Shown: one piece after another, positions 33,081 through 45,659 of the stretch
Layout: each line of letters begins with the position of its first letter
Position numbering within the stretch: the stretch's first letter is position 1
DNA from: Dermacentor variabilis
Taxonomy: Eukaryota; Arthropoda; Arachnida; Ixodida; Ixodidae
Length of the DNA: 64,000 nucleotides
Assembly (NCBI RefSeq): GCF_050947875.1
Contig: NC_134572.1
Location: 157,873,105 to 157,937,104, forward strand
Reading direction: 5' to 3'
The notes under the pieces: generated by a model
Databases searched by the model: none
Told to the model about the DNA's origin: nothing
The model's input: the letters and a program-made list of their open reading frames with translations, nothing else
Position numbers and translations under genes: made by a program

Positions 33081-34052
33081 TGTTAAAGTAAGGGTGTGGA
33101 ACTGATGCTCGACCCGAACGAAAAATCATCCCATCACCTGCAATCTTGAGTGCACTTGAACTTGAGCCTAAACCAATATTTTCGGAAAGTGCCCCACTCA
33201 GAAAGGAACCTAAACAGAAAAAAAATAATAAGAAAAGGCTACAGTATTGTGCTGAACAAATACATACATATAAGGTAACAACTGTTTTTCAATACCTTAC
33301 ACGATTCTTATAATGACTACATCTCTAATTTGCGCACCCTACTAGCACATTGTTACAACTCAGTTGTTGCGTTGCGTAAGAGACTGAGCCTAGACGATCA
33401 GTATGTGCTGGTAGCCTCGGCCACCTCGGCAGACGCGCTCGTACTTCTGAAGTCGGCCACGCCAGCTGTGTTGCGCAGCCGCTAAGTCTTTTTCCATGGG
33501 CTTCGCAGAATGAACAATTCTGGTAACGCTCACAATTCGTGCGTTGAGACAACTTTCCCTCAAACTATACAAACAGGCGAGCGGATAATATGGTATCCTC
33601 GTGAAGAGATATGAAGAAGTCCAGCTGAATAACTTATTGTAACCGTGAGCATAATAACCAAGCAATACCCGCGGATTTTAACAACACGCGAAAGCCCTCG
33701 GGTTACGTGCCATGGTTGAACGCATGTTTTGTGCTTAGCTAAGCAGTCAACCGCCCCTCGAGTGGCGGAAAAACATTCGTAGGGGTACAGTATGCATGCT
33801 TTTCACTTCATCCCCCTTTATGAAGCGCGAGACTGCGCGCCACGTGCAGATTTACAGCAAAGATCGATGCAGGCTCCAACACAAAACGTCCTTGTTTATC
33901 ATTCAGAAGCATCGGTGTCTTGACCAGCTCATAAACACAGCAAATTGATTGAAATGTCAAATGCTGATTACTATCCTTGCTGCACACTACCCGTTTGAAC
34001 ATCTCACTTCTGCAATACAATGTGAATTTGCGCTGTTTTTGACACCATAGCT
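33081..34052. other. Intergenic
   Basis: No gene or repeat could be supported. Confidence 0.45.
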
Positions 34053-34075
34053 AAAAATAATTTATTTATTTATTT
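34053..34075 (-). mobile_element. CR1-like LINE, piece 4: 3' tail
   Basis: (AAAT)n on the minus strand continues the same tail that ends piece 3 at 38501-38520. G3 sits between them. Confidence 0.6.
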
Positions 34076-34234
34076 TGCCAAAATACGTTATAGTTCAATG
34101 GATAAAACGCTCAGATAGCAAGGCACCGCAGTGAGAGGACACAGAGCTTCGGCAACGCAGGCACAAGACATCCAACCACTCGTCGTCGTCGTATTTCTCA
34201 AAGAAGTGCCTGCTGCTCGTTCTTCTCCAGTACA
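34076..34234 (-). repeat. G3 3' LTR
   Basis: 159 bp, colinear with 38342-38500. It reads TGTACT...CA on the minus strand and shares GTTATAGTTCAATGGATAAA. Confidence 0.92.
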
Positions 34235-34270
34235 ATCGCCTCCCCGGAGAAGAAGAGCCGTCTCGGCGAC

Positions 34271-35280
34271 CTACGGGCAAGATAGCACAAGTGAATCAAA
34301 GTAGGGCTTGAGCCGCTGAACGTGCACGATTTCGTGCCCTCGACGGCGCTTATCGGAAGGCGGCTCAAGGGGTTCTACCAAATAGTTCAGAGGATAGGTT
34401 TGACTGACGACACCGTAGGGGGCCTGATACTTGGACAGAAGCTTGGTTGAAAGTCCAGGGCTGGTAGCGGGAACCCATAGCCAGACTAGTGAGTCAAATG
34501 CTTCTGTCGCTGCTGATCTTCCGAAGTAAATGTGTGGGCGAGCTTTCGGCACTCTTCCGCCTGTGCAGCAGCGTCGGATAGGGTTGTAGCCTCCGTTGTG
34601 TCAGGGAGATACGGAAGGATGGTGTCCATTGTGCAGGAAGGCTCGCGTCCGTAATGATGAAAGAACGTGGAAAATCCTGTAGTGGTGTGTGTGGCGGTAT
34701 TATAAGCGTACGTCACGAAGGGTAGAATTCGGTCCCAATTGGTTTGGTCAGATGCGACGTACATGGCTAACATATCGCCAAGAGTGCAGTTAAAGCGCTC
34801 AGTCATGCCATTGCTTTGCGGGTGGTATGCAGTATCGGAAAGGTGAATTACGTTGCATTCCTTGAGCAGGGCTTTTCTAAAATCAGAAAGACAGACCCGG
34901 ACTCTGTCTCTCAGCAACTCTTTGGGGGCTTCATGGCGAAGTATGATGTTACGCAGAAGCAACCAGGCAACAACCCGCGCAGATTCGTTGGGCAGAGGCG
35001 AAGTTTCGGCGTAGCGTGTGAGATGGTCTATCGCCACTATCACTCAGTGGTTGCCATCTGAAGTCGGAAGGGGCCAATAAAGATGAACTCCGACCCGGTC
35101 AAAGGACCGTGTTGGACAGGGCAATGGTTGCAGTGGAGCAGCTAAGGCATGATGGGTATTCTTGTGGCATTGGCAAGCTAGGCAGCAGCGGACATATTGG
35201 CGGACGAATTGGTACATCCCGCACCAGTAATAACGAATTCGCAGGCGCACGTATGTTTTTTGTATCCTGCATGTGCGCAT
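34271..35280 (-). pseudogene. G3 integrase
   Basis: The H2C2 finger end is at 35044-35280 ([20 protein letters not shown]). The core at 34486-35043 has all three catalytic residues: Asp in VAIDHLTRYAET, Asp in LLRDRVRV (normally DRG) and Glu in PQSNGMTERFN. The C-terminal part lies at 34271-34552 in another frame. A stop separates finger and core. Confidence 0.88.
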
Positions 35281-35559
35281 TGCGGGTCATCGTGAAACGC
35301 TGCGCATATGTCTGAACGTAGATGCCGAGGAACTACGAGTAATCATTTGCGCACGTCCGAGAGGTAGTTACGGCGGTATAGGAGCCCGTCACGAACAGCA
35401 AAGTGGTGTGCTTGGCGACGCAATGTACGGCCAGCAGAAGACGCTGATGGGTCTGACAGAAAAGCCAGCATAGCAAGAATTCATGGAAACTTCTGCTGCT
35501 CGCAAAGTACATCCGTGGACGTGAGGGAGGACTCGCATATTTGTACTTTCTGATGATTG

Positions 35560-36720
35560 GGCTGGCCTGACACTGGGGAGCGAGACAAGACCTCCGCGTC
35601 CGAATGTTTACGGCCCGAGCGGTACAGCACTCGAATATCATACTCTTGGAGGTGAAGCGCCCATCGAGCGAGGCGGCCTGAAGGATCTTTTAAGGACGAC
35701 AGCCAGCAGAGTGCATGGTGGTCCGGGATGACGTCGAACGGGCGGCCGTATAGGTAAGGATGAAGCTTAGTTATGGCCCAAATGATAGCCAGGCATTATT
35801 TTTCTGCAACGGAATAGTTTGCCTCCGTTTCGTGAGTGCGCGGCTAGCGAAAGCAACAACGTATTCATCGAAGCCAGTCTTGCGTTGTGAAAGAACAGTG
35901 CCAATGCCGACGCCACTGGCTTCCGTGTGTATTTCTGTCGGTGCGCTTGGGTCCAAATGTCGAAGTATGGGGGGTGAGAATAGAAGACGGCGCAGCGTCG
36001 TAAGTGCGGCATCGCAAACTGGCGGCCAGGCCAAGAGGTCGTGGTTACCCGCGAGAAGTTGCGTCAAAGGTGCTATTATGGTGGCGAAGTTGCGGATGAG
36101 ACGACGAAAATTGGAGCATAATCAGATGAAGCTGCGGAGTTCTTTTGTGGTCTTTGGTTGTGGGAATTCGGCAGGGATTTCGAGTTTGGTTGGATCTGGG
36201 AGCACAACATTTTTGGAAACAACGTGACCAAGGATGACTAGCTGCCTGGCGGCGAAGCGACACTTCTTTAAGTTCAGCTGGAGTGCAGCATCGGCAAGAC
36301 AAGAGAGCACGCGTTTGAGTAGGAACAGGTGAGAAGAAAAGTCAGGGAAAAGGTGACAATGTCATCGAGATAACAAAGGCATGTCGACCATTTGATGCCC
36401 CGGAGGATATTATCCGTCATTCTTTCAAACGTTGCAGGCGCAATACAGAGGCCAAAGGGCATCACAGTAAATTCATATAAGCCGTCAGGCATAACAAATG
36501 CTGTTTTCGGGCGATGTGCGTCAGCCGCCGGGACCTGCCAATAACCGGATCATAAATCTAAGGATGAAAAGAATTCAGCGCCTTGGAGGCACTCCAGTCC
36601 GTCCTCGATACGGGGAAGAGGAGAGACATCTTTCGTGGTTATCTTGTTTAGTTGTCGATAGTCCACACAAAAACGAATAGTCCGATCTTACTTTTTAACC
36701 AGCACTACGGTAGAAGGCCA
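35560..36720 (-). pseudogene. G3 reverse transcriptase and RNase H
   Basis: RT has MPFGLCIAPATFERM and an intact YLDD at 36361-36372. RNase H follows at 35771-36067 ([18 protein letters not shown]; the first catalytic Asp is Glu) and the tether to 35560. There are at least three frame changes. Confidence 0.85.
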
Positions 36721-36988
36721 GGGACTGTGGGATGGTTGTATCATGCCGCGTCGAAACATGTATCCTACGTGCTCAACGACGACACGGCGCTCCGTCGAGG
36801 ACACACGGTATGGACGTTGGCGTAGAGGCGCGTGGCTGCTGGTGTCGATGTGATGAACGACTGCGGAGGTATGTCCTATACAAGGTTTTTGGACGTCAAA
36901 AGAAGCTAGAATTCGGTTAAGGAGGTCGACGATCTGCGTGAGCTCACTTGGAGTGAGGTTAGGATCAATAAATGGAGCGAACGTTCGG

Positions 36989-37720
36989 TCACATTGAGCC
37001 GGCAGGCGCAGCGACAGGGAGAGCTATGGCGTCAACGTGAAGAGGAGTCATCAGGCAAATTGCACACAGAGCTCGTGTCGAATTCATCAGCAAAACCGAG
37101 GCACTCGTCACGATGTAAGCTTGATGGAGACGAAAAGAGATTCGAAACGCAAAGTGCGTTGAGCCATAGCGAAAGGGAAGGAGGGCAGAGGGAAGTAAGA
37201 AGGGATGACGGCGTGCAGCAAGTTGAGATGGGATGAAAAGAACTGTGGAATCGGAGACAGCAGCACAGAAAACGGGTACAAGAGAAGAAGAGAAAAGAGG
37301 GATATCAACGTCGGTGGCGACGAACACCCGAGCAGAAGATGCAGGCAAATGTTCAGAAGGATTGCCGCAAAATGGAGTCACCGCATGTTCTGCGTGGGCG
37401 CAATCAATAACAGCGTCATGAGATGAGAGGAAGTCCCTTCCTAGAATGATGGCATGAGAGGGGCGGTGAAGAACAACAAACTCAATTTGGTGTAAACTGT
37501 CTTGCATGGCGCCACGGATCGTACATGTTCCTAAGGGCTAAATTGGCTCAGCGCTTGCTGTGCGTAACGAAATGACAGAAAACGGCGTCGCGACTTTTCG
37601 GAGTGCACAGCGAAGCTAGTGGGCAATCACGGACACTGTGGCACCCGTGTCGACAAGCGCGTGAACGGCGACACCTTCGGCGAAAACTTCAATGACGTTC
37701 GTAGGGATTAAACGAGGGCT
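36989..37720 (-). pseudogene. G3 protease and linker
   Basis: The active site HALVDTGATVSVI is intact, with DTG at 37643-37651. The flap-distal IILGRDFLSSHDAVIDC is at 37420-37470, followed by the linker to RT. A frameshift lies between the two. Confidence 0.85.
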
Positions 37721-37956
37721 TGAGCAGTTCGAAGAGATCGCAGTTCTTGCCTCCGGAACTGCGCCTTTTAGTTTTCCTCCATAGCTGGAGGGCGGCAGAC
37801 GATGGGGGAGAGGGAACGTCGACGGGCAGATGGAGACCGACGAGTGTTTAAGCTTCGGCGAGCAGGAGATGAAGTAGCCAAGTGCGGAACTGGTGGCGAA
37901 TAGCGGGAATAGGAGTCAGGAGCACTCCCTTGAAATCTCGCCGTATCGGGAGGATA

Positions 37957-38340
37957 CTAACTCCGGCGGCGGCAGAACCGTGCCAGGTTGCCAGCAAAGC
38001 CACACGCCAAGCAGATCGGCCGGTTGTCTTGGGTAGGCCATGGATTATCAACAGGTGCGCTAGGTAGCGGTGCACAGTTCTGAGCTAGGCGTAGGGGCTT
38101 CGGAGGTGCGAATAAGCCGCTTCTGGGCAAGTAGTTCCCAGCTGCAGAAGGCGAGGCGTTGAAGCCGCTTGTGGTGGTGTAGTGCGCAACTTGAGGCGAT
38201 GGTCTTGGCCTGGCGACGACGGCAGCGTACGTGAGCCAGGGGAGGATCGGGCTGCGCGTCGTCCTGAGGCATGGCAGAAACGGTAGGGAGCGTACGGCTG
38301 CGGAGTTCCAGGTTTGGGAAGAACCCAGCACGTCCACCAA
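37957..38340 (-). pseudogene. G3 gag remnant with altered zinc knuckle
   Basis: The 127-residue frame ends RPICLACGFAGNLARFCRRR (37972-38013), a CCHC knuckle whose His is replaced by Asn. It starts directly beside the 5' LTR, so the capsid part of gag is absent. Confidence 0.75.
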
Positions 38341-38341
38341 T

Positions 38342-38500
38342 TGTTAAGGGGCGTTATAGTTCAATGGATAAAACGCTCAGATAGCAGAGCACAACAGCGA
38401 GAGAACACAGAGCTTCGGCAACACAGGCACAAGGCTTACAACCACTCGTCGTTGTCGTCTTTCTCGAAACAGTGCCTGCTGCTCGTTCTTCTCTGGTACA
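38342..38500 (-). repeat. G3 5' LTR
   Basis: 159 bp. It begins TGTACCAGAG and ends CTTAACA on the minus strand, matching 34076-34234. Confidence 0.92.
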
Positions 38501-39025
38501 ATTTATTTATTCATTTATACACACATACTGCAGCCTCAATGAGATTATTCCAGTAGTGGGATAAACAACAAGCATACAAACAGTTATAAAAAACTTTGCA
38601 TGAATTCTTTCACTGGTAGTGAACAGATGTGTCCCTGTAAAGAATTTTATGCTTCAATTGTTAATGCAACAAGGAGCTGCAATTAAAGAAATCAGTGCGG
38701 GCAAGAAATGCTGAGATATTTAGAGCGTCCTCGCTTCTTGTAGATGAGGGTTTAGAAAAAGATAAATAGTTACCTAGAGAGGAGAGACGAGGAGAATCGA
38801 TTAACATGTGAAGGAATTCACGGCACTCAAGTTGGCAACGCTCTGCAAGAGGAGTAAGACCAAGCAAGGAAAGAGAGTTAGAAGGAGAAAAGTGCTTGTC
38901 ATGTCTCGTACAAACAAAACGGACTGCCTTTTTTCACTGAATCTGCTTTTTTGACGTCACAGTATCCCTATGGATTCCTATGGAACGCAGCCGTATTCGA
39001 GGATGGGTGAATGAGGGCTTTATAT
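38501..39025 (-). mobile_element. CR1-like LINE, piece 3: C-terminal domain and 3' UTR
   Basis: The minus strand encodes KAVRFVCTRHDKHFSPS and SLLGLTPLAERCQLECREFL, then NISAFLARTDFF, the C-terminal region of CR1/L2-type ORF2. Its upstream end (KALIHP) joins piece 2 across G4. Confidence 0.82.
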
Positions 39026-39196
39026 TGCTATGCGAACAAAGGACTAACACTGGAGACTATTTACGAAATATATTTACAAAAGGTAACTGCAGCGCTGGCC
39101 GGCTCAGCCGACAGCTCGAGAGCCAGAGAGCGTTTGTGTCTTTGTTGGGGCATGCACGTGCATCGGCCGTACGAAACACGCAATAAGCATACATCA
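39026..39196 (-). repeat. G4 3' LTR
   Basis: 171 bp, colinear with 43531-43700 (shared GACTATTTAC, GGTAACTGCAGC/AGTAACTGCAGC, CAGCCGACAGCT). Confidence 0.9.
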
Positions 39197-39639
39197 TTAC
39201 CTCCGGTGGCAGAAGCACCGTCCCGGAGCGTCTAAATATCGGTGATAGCAGGAGAGTGATAGGGCTTGCGGCGTGAGATATGCAAAACATCAGTGAAATT
39301 TGTGGCAAATGACGCACTGGTACTGCCTGGGGCGATTTCATAGGTAGCTGGAGTAGGTAACTGGGCATGTGTACCGAGATAGTTTTTCTGACAGGCCAAC
39401 GTGACGAGTCGAGGACCACAGCAGTACCAGCGATCCAGGCGAACACTAGACGTCTGTGTGTTGGCGACCGCAAAAACACTGTTGCCTGTCTTGAGAGGTC
39501 GGGAGGAGAGAGTGGACAATTTCACGTGCTTGGACTGCCCTGGTAATGGTATCAAGTGCATAATCTCTGGTCTCTGCTGCGGCGAATGGAAGAGATGAGT
39601 CCAGTGGCAATGTGGGTTCTCGGCCTAACAGCAGAAAGA

Positions 39640-40609
39640 ACGCGGAATAACCGGCAGTGTGTGACGCGAAGAATTACACGCAAAAGTTACATAAGGTAGG
39701 GCAAGGTCCTGATCAGTATGGTCGGACGAGACAAACTTTGCAAGCATGTCTGCTAGAGTGCGATTAAGACGCTCGGTGAGACCATTAGTCTGTGGATGGT
39801 AAGAAGTAGTCAGCTCGTGCTTGGTGGAGCAGGATTGCAGGATGTAGGCTATGACTTGAGAAAGGAATGTCCGACCACGGCTTTGACCACGGCTGCGGAA
39901 TCAAGTCGCGAAAAAGAAAATCGGGGACATCTGTGGCGCAGCTTATTGGAAGCGCTCTGGTGATGGCCTAGTGCATGGCGTAATCTGTCGCCACAGTGAC
40001 CCACTTGTTGCGAGACGTGGATATCGGGAAAAGGCCAAGTAAGTTCATGTCAACGCGAAAGAGCGGCTCCGAATGAATGTCGAGCGGTTGAAGGCACCCG
40101 GCAGGGAGAGTTGATGGTGTTTTTCGGCGCTGGCACTTTTCGCACGTGGCAACGTATTTCGGGACGGAGCGGGCAAGGCCTGGCCAAAAGAAGCGTCGGC
40201 GGATCACGTCGTAGGTGCGGGAGACGCCAAGGTGACCGGCCGTTGGTAGATCGTGAAGTTCTCGGAGAACAGCTGACCGGAGGTGCTTGGGAATGACGAG
40301 GAGTAGGGCAGGGCCGTAGGGGAGTACATTGTGGCGGTATATTACACCATTCCGGAGAACGAACAGGTGAAGGGACGAATCAGAAGGCGAATATTCCAAG
40401 TCATCTGTGATGGCGCGCAAAGTGGCATCACGGCGTTGCTCGTTGGCAACGTGTAGCAGCTGAGAAACGGAGAAAACGCAAGCGTCGGTATTGGAGTAAG
40501 GGTCACGTGTTGGTTCGTCCACTGGATTGCGTGATAAACATGATGTAAACGTCTCGACTTGTACACTACTGTATAGGAATATTCTTGCAGACGCAGAGCC
40601 CACCGACAA
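39640..40609 (-). pseudogene. G4 integrase
   Basis: A complete H2C2 finger is kept (LRELHDLPTAGHLGVSRTYD, then YVATCEKCQRRK). The core starts NKWVTVATDYAMH with a stop after it and degrades towards 39640 (GYSAFFLLLGREPTLPLDSS). Confidence 0.85.
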
Positions 40610-41692
40610 AACCGGCCGGTAGAATCATTGAGTGAGGAATGCCCGCAGAACGCGTGGTGGTCCGTGAATACAGAAAAGTGCGTGCCATACAAGTACGGGC
40701 GGAATTTGGAAACTGCCCAGACGAGAGCCACGCATTCACGATCTCTAATCGACTAGCTGGGCTCAGCTGCTGTGAGGCGGTGGCTAGCGTATGCGATAAC
40801 ACGATCTTTACCCAGTTGGCGCTGGGCTAAGACGGCTCCGATACCGTGACCACTGGCAACGGTGCGCACCTCTGTAGGAGAGGACGGGTCAAAGTAGGCC
40901 AGTATAGGTGGCGTGGTGAGAATGTTGGTGAGGTGGGTAAACGCGGCAGTTTGAACGTGACCCCATACAAAAAGCACGTCCTTCTTCAGAAGATCACTAA
41001 GAGGTCGGGCAATCGCGGCTAAGTCTTTACCGAAGCATCCGAAATAGGAGCAGAGCCCTACAAAACTTCGGACGTCTTTGATAGACTGATGTATAGGTAA
41101 AGATGTGACAACACGAATTTTCTCCGGGTCTGGTTGAATACCGGAAACGTGGAGGAGCTGGCCCAGCACTTTAATCTGCCGACGACCGAAGTGACGCTTC
41201 GAGGAATTTAGTTGGAGACCAGCCTCGCGGAAGACTTGAAGAACAGCTGATAAGCGCTCAAGGTGTGTCTGAAATGTAGGCGAAAATACAAGAACGTCGT
41301 CTAGGTAGCAGAGGCGTGTTAACCATTTGAACTCTTGAAGCAGAGTCCATTATAGGTTCGAACGTTGCTCTGGCGATGAATAGACCGAATGGCATAACTT
41401 TTAATTGATACAGACCATCAGGAGTAGCGAACGCGGTCTTCTCTGGTTCTTTTTCATCCACAGAAATCTGCCAATAACCAGACCGCAGGTCTTTTGATGA
41501 AAAGTCTTTGGCACCGTGGAGGCAATCGAAGGCGTCGTCAATGCAACGCAAGGGGTAGACATCTTCCTTGGTAATGCGGTTTAGATGGCGACAATCTACA
41601 CAGAAACGCCATGTGTCATCTTTATTTTTAACAAACGCCCTGGGCGACGCCCCACAGCTCGACGAAGGTTCAACAATGCTTTTGGGAAGCAC
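40610..41692 (-). pseudogene. G4 reverse transcriptase and RNase H
   Basis: The frame 41258-41692 has KNKDDTWRFCVDCRHLNRIT and VMPFGLFIARATFE. YLDD is intact at 41296-41307 but in another frame. The frame 40753-41169 gives the thumb and RNase H (SIKDVRSFVGLCSYFGCF; EVRTVASGHGIGAVLAQR, where TDAS has become TVAS, losing a catalytic Asp). Confidence 0.87.
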
Positions 41693-41879
41693 GTTGTTCC
41701 CTTCAGCTTGAATAACCTCCCGCTCAGAAGCAGAACCTCGGTATCAATAATATCACGTAATCACTATCGGGCACAGGAAAAAATGACACCAAATCGACGA
41801 AAGTCAAGGCTTTAGGCGGCAGGCGGACGAAGGCGGTAGTACTAAAGTTCTTCAGCAGTTCGGCATGAATATGCCCGAT

Positions 41880-42227
41880 TAGAGGAAGTTCGAAGCAAAG
41901 GGCACCCGCAGAACAGTCAATCAGAGCTGAATGCGCCGTAAGACAGTCGTGTATGAGGATTAGGTCATGGGGTCAATTGGTCAGCACTGTAAAAAGAACT
42001 GGAATGGGGCGGCCGGCGTTGTTTATTCGGGAAGTACACATTCAGTGACGTCAACAGTGCTGCCATCGGCCACGCGCACGGCTCTAGTAGTAGGAGGTAT
42101 GAGAACATTTGTCAGTTGACGACGGAGGTTACAACACATCATGGACTTCTGGGCTCCGTATCTATTAACGCCGTCAAAGGGACACCATCGACCTTAACAT
42201 AAAGTGAGCTCTGGTTCCTTGGGAGCG
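41880..42227 (-). pseudogene. G4 protease
   Basis: LYVKVDGVPLTALIDTEPRS at about 42150-42210 has DTE in place of DTG. VRVADGSTVDV-like residues follow in another frame. Confidence 0.7.
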
Positions 42228-43450
42228 TCAATGGAGGATTTGGCACGACTCAGATAATGCAGCACTACCTCCAGGAGGTGCATGGTCTAGTTTTGCGTCC
42301 GGGAAGTTACATAGTTGGTCGGCGACGAATTGCGACGTGGCTGGGGCAACCGAGACGACGGCGCTGAGGGCACGGCGAGCGAGCAGGACGACTGACATTG
42401 ACGGATATGTTAGAGGTAGGAAGCGTACGGCGAGGCGAATAATGGCGCGCGTCGGTATATGGGCGAGGAGACGGGGAAAAGCAGCTCGAATGCGGCAACG
42501 TCCAGGAGGTGCGGCAGTGTCGAGCGACGTGGCCAATGCGGAGGCAACGGAAGCAAATGGGCTTGTCGTTCGGAGTTCTCCACTCGGGAGGCTTGTGGTA
42601 TCTCGGAGGGGAATACAGATCGCCATGAGGCGATGCACTCGGCACCGGTCGGGCGTCAGGTCGGGAGACGGAGGAAGCCGCAGGAAAACCTAGGCTTGCA
42701 AATTCTTTCCGTACAACTGCCTGAATGAGAGAGATCGCCGGGGCTGGTTGGTCAATGGTGGGTTCAAGTGGGCGTGAATGGAACGGCGCAGGATTTGTAG
42801 TGTTGAGTTCGCGGTGACCAATAGGTGACATCCTCGTTTAAGGGTGGTGAAGTGGTAAGGTCAACGCAAGACCGCGTCAAAGCCGTGTTAGTAAGCCGGG
42901 AGAACTGTGGAAGGACGCGGCGGCTTTTGGCGAGCTGAACGCTGCGGCATTCTTTGGCCATGACGTTGATGATGGACGCATTGTGGAAGACCAACAAGTT
43001 GAAGGCGTTGTCCGCGACCCCTTTGAATACGTGACCGACATTGCCAACCTCAGCCATTTTCTCGTCGACTTTCCGGCAAAGAGCGAACACGTCTTTGTAT
43101 GACCGAGAAATACGTTTCAGTAGAAGACTAAGCTCGGGTAGCAAGCTCTTTTCTAGCAGCCAGCTGCCGACCGGTGGGATTTCCAAAGAGGTCGACGAGC
43201 TTCTCCTTCAAAGCATCCCTCCTGGAGATCTCGTCCTCGTGTGCCCAGAACCAGACACGAGGAATTCAGATCAAGTAGACTAGCATAATGGTAGGGTCCC
43301 AGCGGTTGTTTTGGCTAACACGCTCATACAAGGTGAGCCAATCCTCAACATCGACATTATATTGGCCGGAGAATATGCCAGGATCGCGGGGATTGGTAAT
43401 GGTAATACATGTTGTTGTCAGAGTCGCGGGAGTAGAAGGTGCCGTCAACG
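42228..43450 (-). pseudogene. G4 gag
   Basis: The frame 43266-43448 starts the capsid-like part (NVDVEDWLTLYERVSQNNRW). 42764-43186 continues it, and 42307-42831 contains an intact CCHC knuckle, PICFRCLRIGHVARHC at 42514-42555. Two frame changes separate these parts. Confidence 0.83.
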
Positions 43451-43530
43451 GGAACCATGGCGGAAAACATTACGGTGCGGTCGCTGCGGAGCTCCGTTAC
43501 GAGGACGGGGAGCAGCACCCTCCAGGAAAA

Positions 43531-43700
43531 TGTTACTCGAACAAAGGATTAAGACTGGAGACTATTTACAAAGTATATTTACCGAAAGTAACTGCAGCTC
43601 TGGCCAGTTCAGCCGACAGCTTGAGAACTAGAGAGCATTCGTCATTTTTGTCGGGAGCGCACGTGTATCTGCCACAAGAAACCGCAATATACATGTGTCA
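43531..43700 (-). repeat. G4 5' LTR
   Basis: 170 bp. On the minus strand it runs TGACAC...GTAACA and is followed by TTTTCCTGGAGGGTGC, a candidate primer binding site. Confidence 0.9.
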
Positions 43701-44195
43701 ATATGTTAGAAGTTTAGTTTCTTGAGGAGCAAAACGCCTAGTAAGACGTAAGGAACCTAGGCTTTTGTGGGCTTTGTTACACTGGACGTCAGTGTGTTTC
43801 TACCACAACTAATTTGGTGTTAGCATGATACCTAAATATTGGAATTCGAAAACTCCATTTAAAGTAATACTATTAAACGCATAGGTAAAGAAGGAAGGAC
43901 ATGAGGGTCATGTAAAGTATATGGAGAAAGTTTTGGAAAAGTTGATATTCAATTGCCATGCTTTGGACTAATTGCGGAAGGCAGCGAAAAATTGTTAAGG
44001 AGAACATGATCAGCTGGAAATCAAATTTTATGTAATAAAAGGCAATGGTCTGCAAAAAGGCGAGTTTTAACGCAGGTGTGTAGAGACATAACAATAATGT
44101 AAAGGAGGAATAAAAGAGGAACGAGTACTAACGATTAGGGAACCCCTGATGAAACGGACATCAAAGGTGAGTCAGTAGACTTGAAACGTACGTAT
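43701..44195 (-). mobile_element. CR1-like LINE, piece 2: RT connection
   Basis: The minus strand encodes VRFKSTDSPLMSVSSGVP next to G5 and, at the other end, NKAHKSLGSLRLTRRF then ETKLLTY next to G4. A QYLGIMLTPN segment lies near 43840. There are several frame breaks. Confidence 0.82.
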
Positions 44196-44377
44196 TGTCA
44201 CGCGAAGGACGAGTCTGTAAGTAAGACGAGCAACTATTTACTGGTAACATTTACAACAGCCGCTTAGCGCTGACCGGTTAGATTCAGAGCGCGAGTCCAG
44301 TTTCTTCCTCTTCTTTTCTCGAGTCATGGAACCCACGCGCCTCGTTCAAAACAATCAAATGGCAAACGTGTGTAGCA
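44196..44377 (-). repeat. G5 3' LTR
   Basis: 182 bp, colinear with 50216-50397 (shared CGCGAAGGACGAGTC, GCGCTGACCGGTTAGATTCA). Confidence 0.92.
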
Positions 44378-44535
44378 TAATCCTCCTGGGGCAGAAGTGA
44401 CGTTGCAGAGCGTCTAAATGTCATCACTGGCAGGGCGATACTGCTTCAGTCGTGTAACGTGCACGGTATCACCGGACCGGAAGGTGGGGCGTCAATGGGG
44501 TTAAGGTAGGTGACAGGAGTCACGGCATGAAGCAC

Positions 44536-45584
44536 TCAGTATGGGCCTGTGTAACGAGACAGCAGTTTTTCTGACAGGCCGACCTGACGTGATGGAGACC
44601 ATAGAAGCACCAAAGAACCAGACCGGAAGACCACGACTCGGTGTCGCCAGTTGTAGAAACGGCTTTGTCTCTCTTCCGATTTCGGAAGGCGGTCACGGGC
44701 AATTTCCCTTACGTGGCCACTGCGGGCCTTGGCGACAAGTGCATGTTCACTGGTCGGTGCCGCGTGAACAAGGAGGCTTGTGTCGAGCGGCACTGCTGGT
44801 TCACGGTCGAACAAAACGAAAAATGGGGAATAACCGGCCGGGCCGTGGCGCAAGGAATTATAAGCAGATGTGACAAACGGTAGAGCGACATCCCAGTCAG
44901 TGTGGTCTGAAGAGATATATTTCGGGAGCATGCCTGTGAGAGTGCGATTGAGACACTCCGTGAGGCCATTTGGTTGCATATGGTATGACGTGGATAACTT
45001 GTGCCTCGTGGCACAGGACTGCAGGATGTCCGCGATAACAGTTGAGAGGAATATCCGGCCACGGTCTGTGAGAAGTTGTCGCGGAGCTCCATGTAATAAA
45101 ATCACGTCGCGTAGAAGACAATCGGCGACATCTCTGGCACAACTTGTAGGTAGCGATCGGGTGATGGCGTAGCGCGTGGTGTAATCCGTGCCTACAGCGA
45201 GGTAGGAAGAGGAAAAGGGCCAAGTAAATCCAAACCAACCCGAAAGAATGGTTCATCGGGAATGTCGAGTGGTTGATGGTGCCCAGCATAGAACGTCTAT
45301 ATTGTCTTCCGTCGCTGGCATTTCTCTTACGCAGCTACGTTTCTTCTAACGGAGCGAGCAAGCCCTGGCCAAAAGAAGTGTTGGCGGATCCAGTCGTAGC
45401 TACGTGACACACCCAAGTGACCGGCAGTGGGGAGGTCGTGAAGTAGGTGTTTAGGGATCACAAGGAGTAATGCAGGTCCGTCGGGGTGAACGTTGTGGCG
45501 GTAGAGTACGCCATGTTGAAGTGTGGATAAGCGAAGCGAACTGTCGGCAAGTGACGATTCTAGGCGGTCAATGATGATACGCAA
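44536..45584 (-). pseudogene. G5 integrase
   Basis: The 189-codon frame at 44536-45105 keeps the second Asp (LLTDRGRIFLSTVIADI), the catalytic Glu (QPNGLTECLNRTL) and the C-terminal GSLVLLWSPSRQVGL. The H2C2 part is at 45327-45584 (LHDLPTAGHLGVSRSYD). Confidence 0.87.
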
Positions 45585-45659
45585 GGACGGGTGACGTGCT
45601 GCTCGTCGGCGACATGAGGCAGTGGAAAAACAGAGAGAACACAGGCGCCGGTGTCAGTA

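Larger units (their letters stand above)
34076..38500 (-). mobile_element. Ty3/gypsy element G3, complete length 4425 bp
   Basis: Two 159-bp LTRs bound gag remnant, protease, RT, RNase H and integrase on the minus strand. ATTT flanks both ends (34072-34075, 38501-38504). Protease DTG, RT YLDD and integrase D/D/E motifs are readable, but frames are broken and the gag core is missing. The stretch after the 5' LTR has TGGTGGACGTGC two bases in, a likely primer binding site. It is inserted in the AAAT tail of a CR1-like LINE. Confidence 0.92.
39026..43700 (-). mobile_element. Ty3/gypsy element G4, complete length 4675 bp
   Basis: LTRs of 171 and 170 bp bound gag, protease, RT, RNase H and integrase on the minus strand. 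The TSD ATAT is at 39022-39025 and 43701-43704. It is inserted in the CR1-like LINE, whose frame resumes after removal. Stops and frameshifts occur in all domains. Confidence 0.92.
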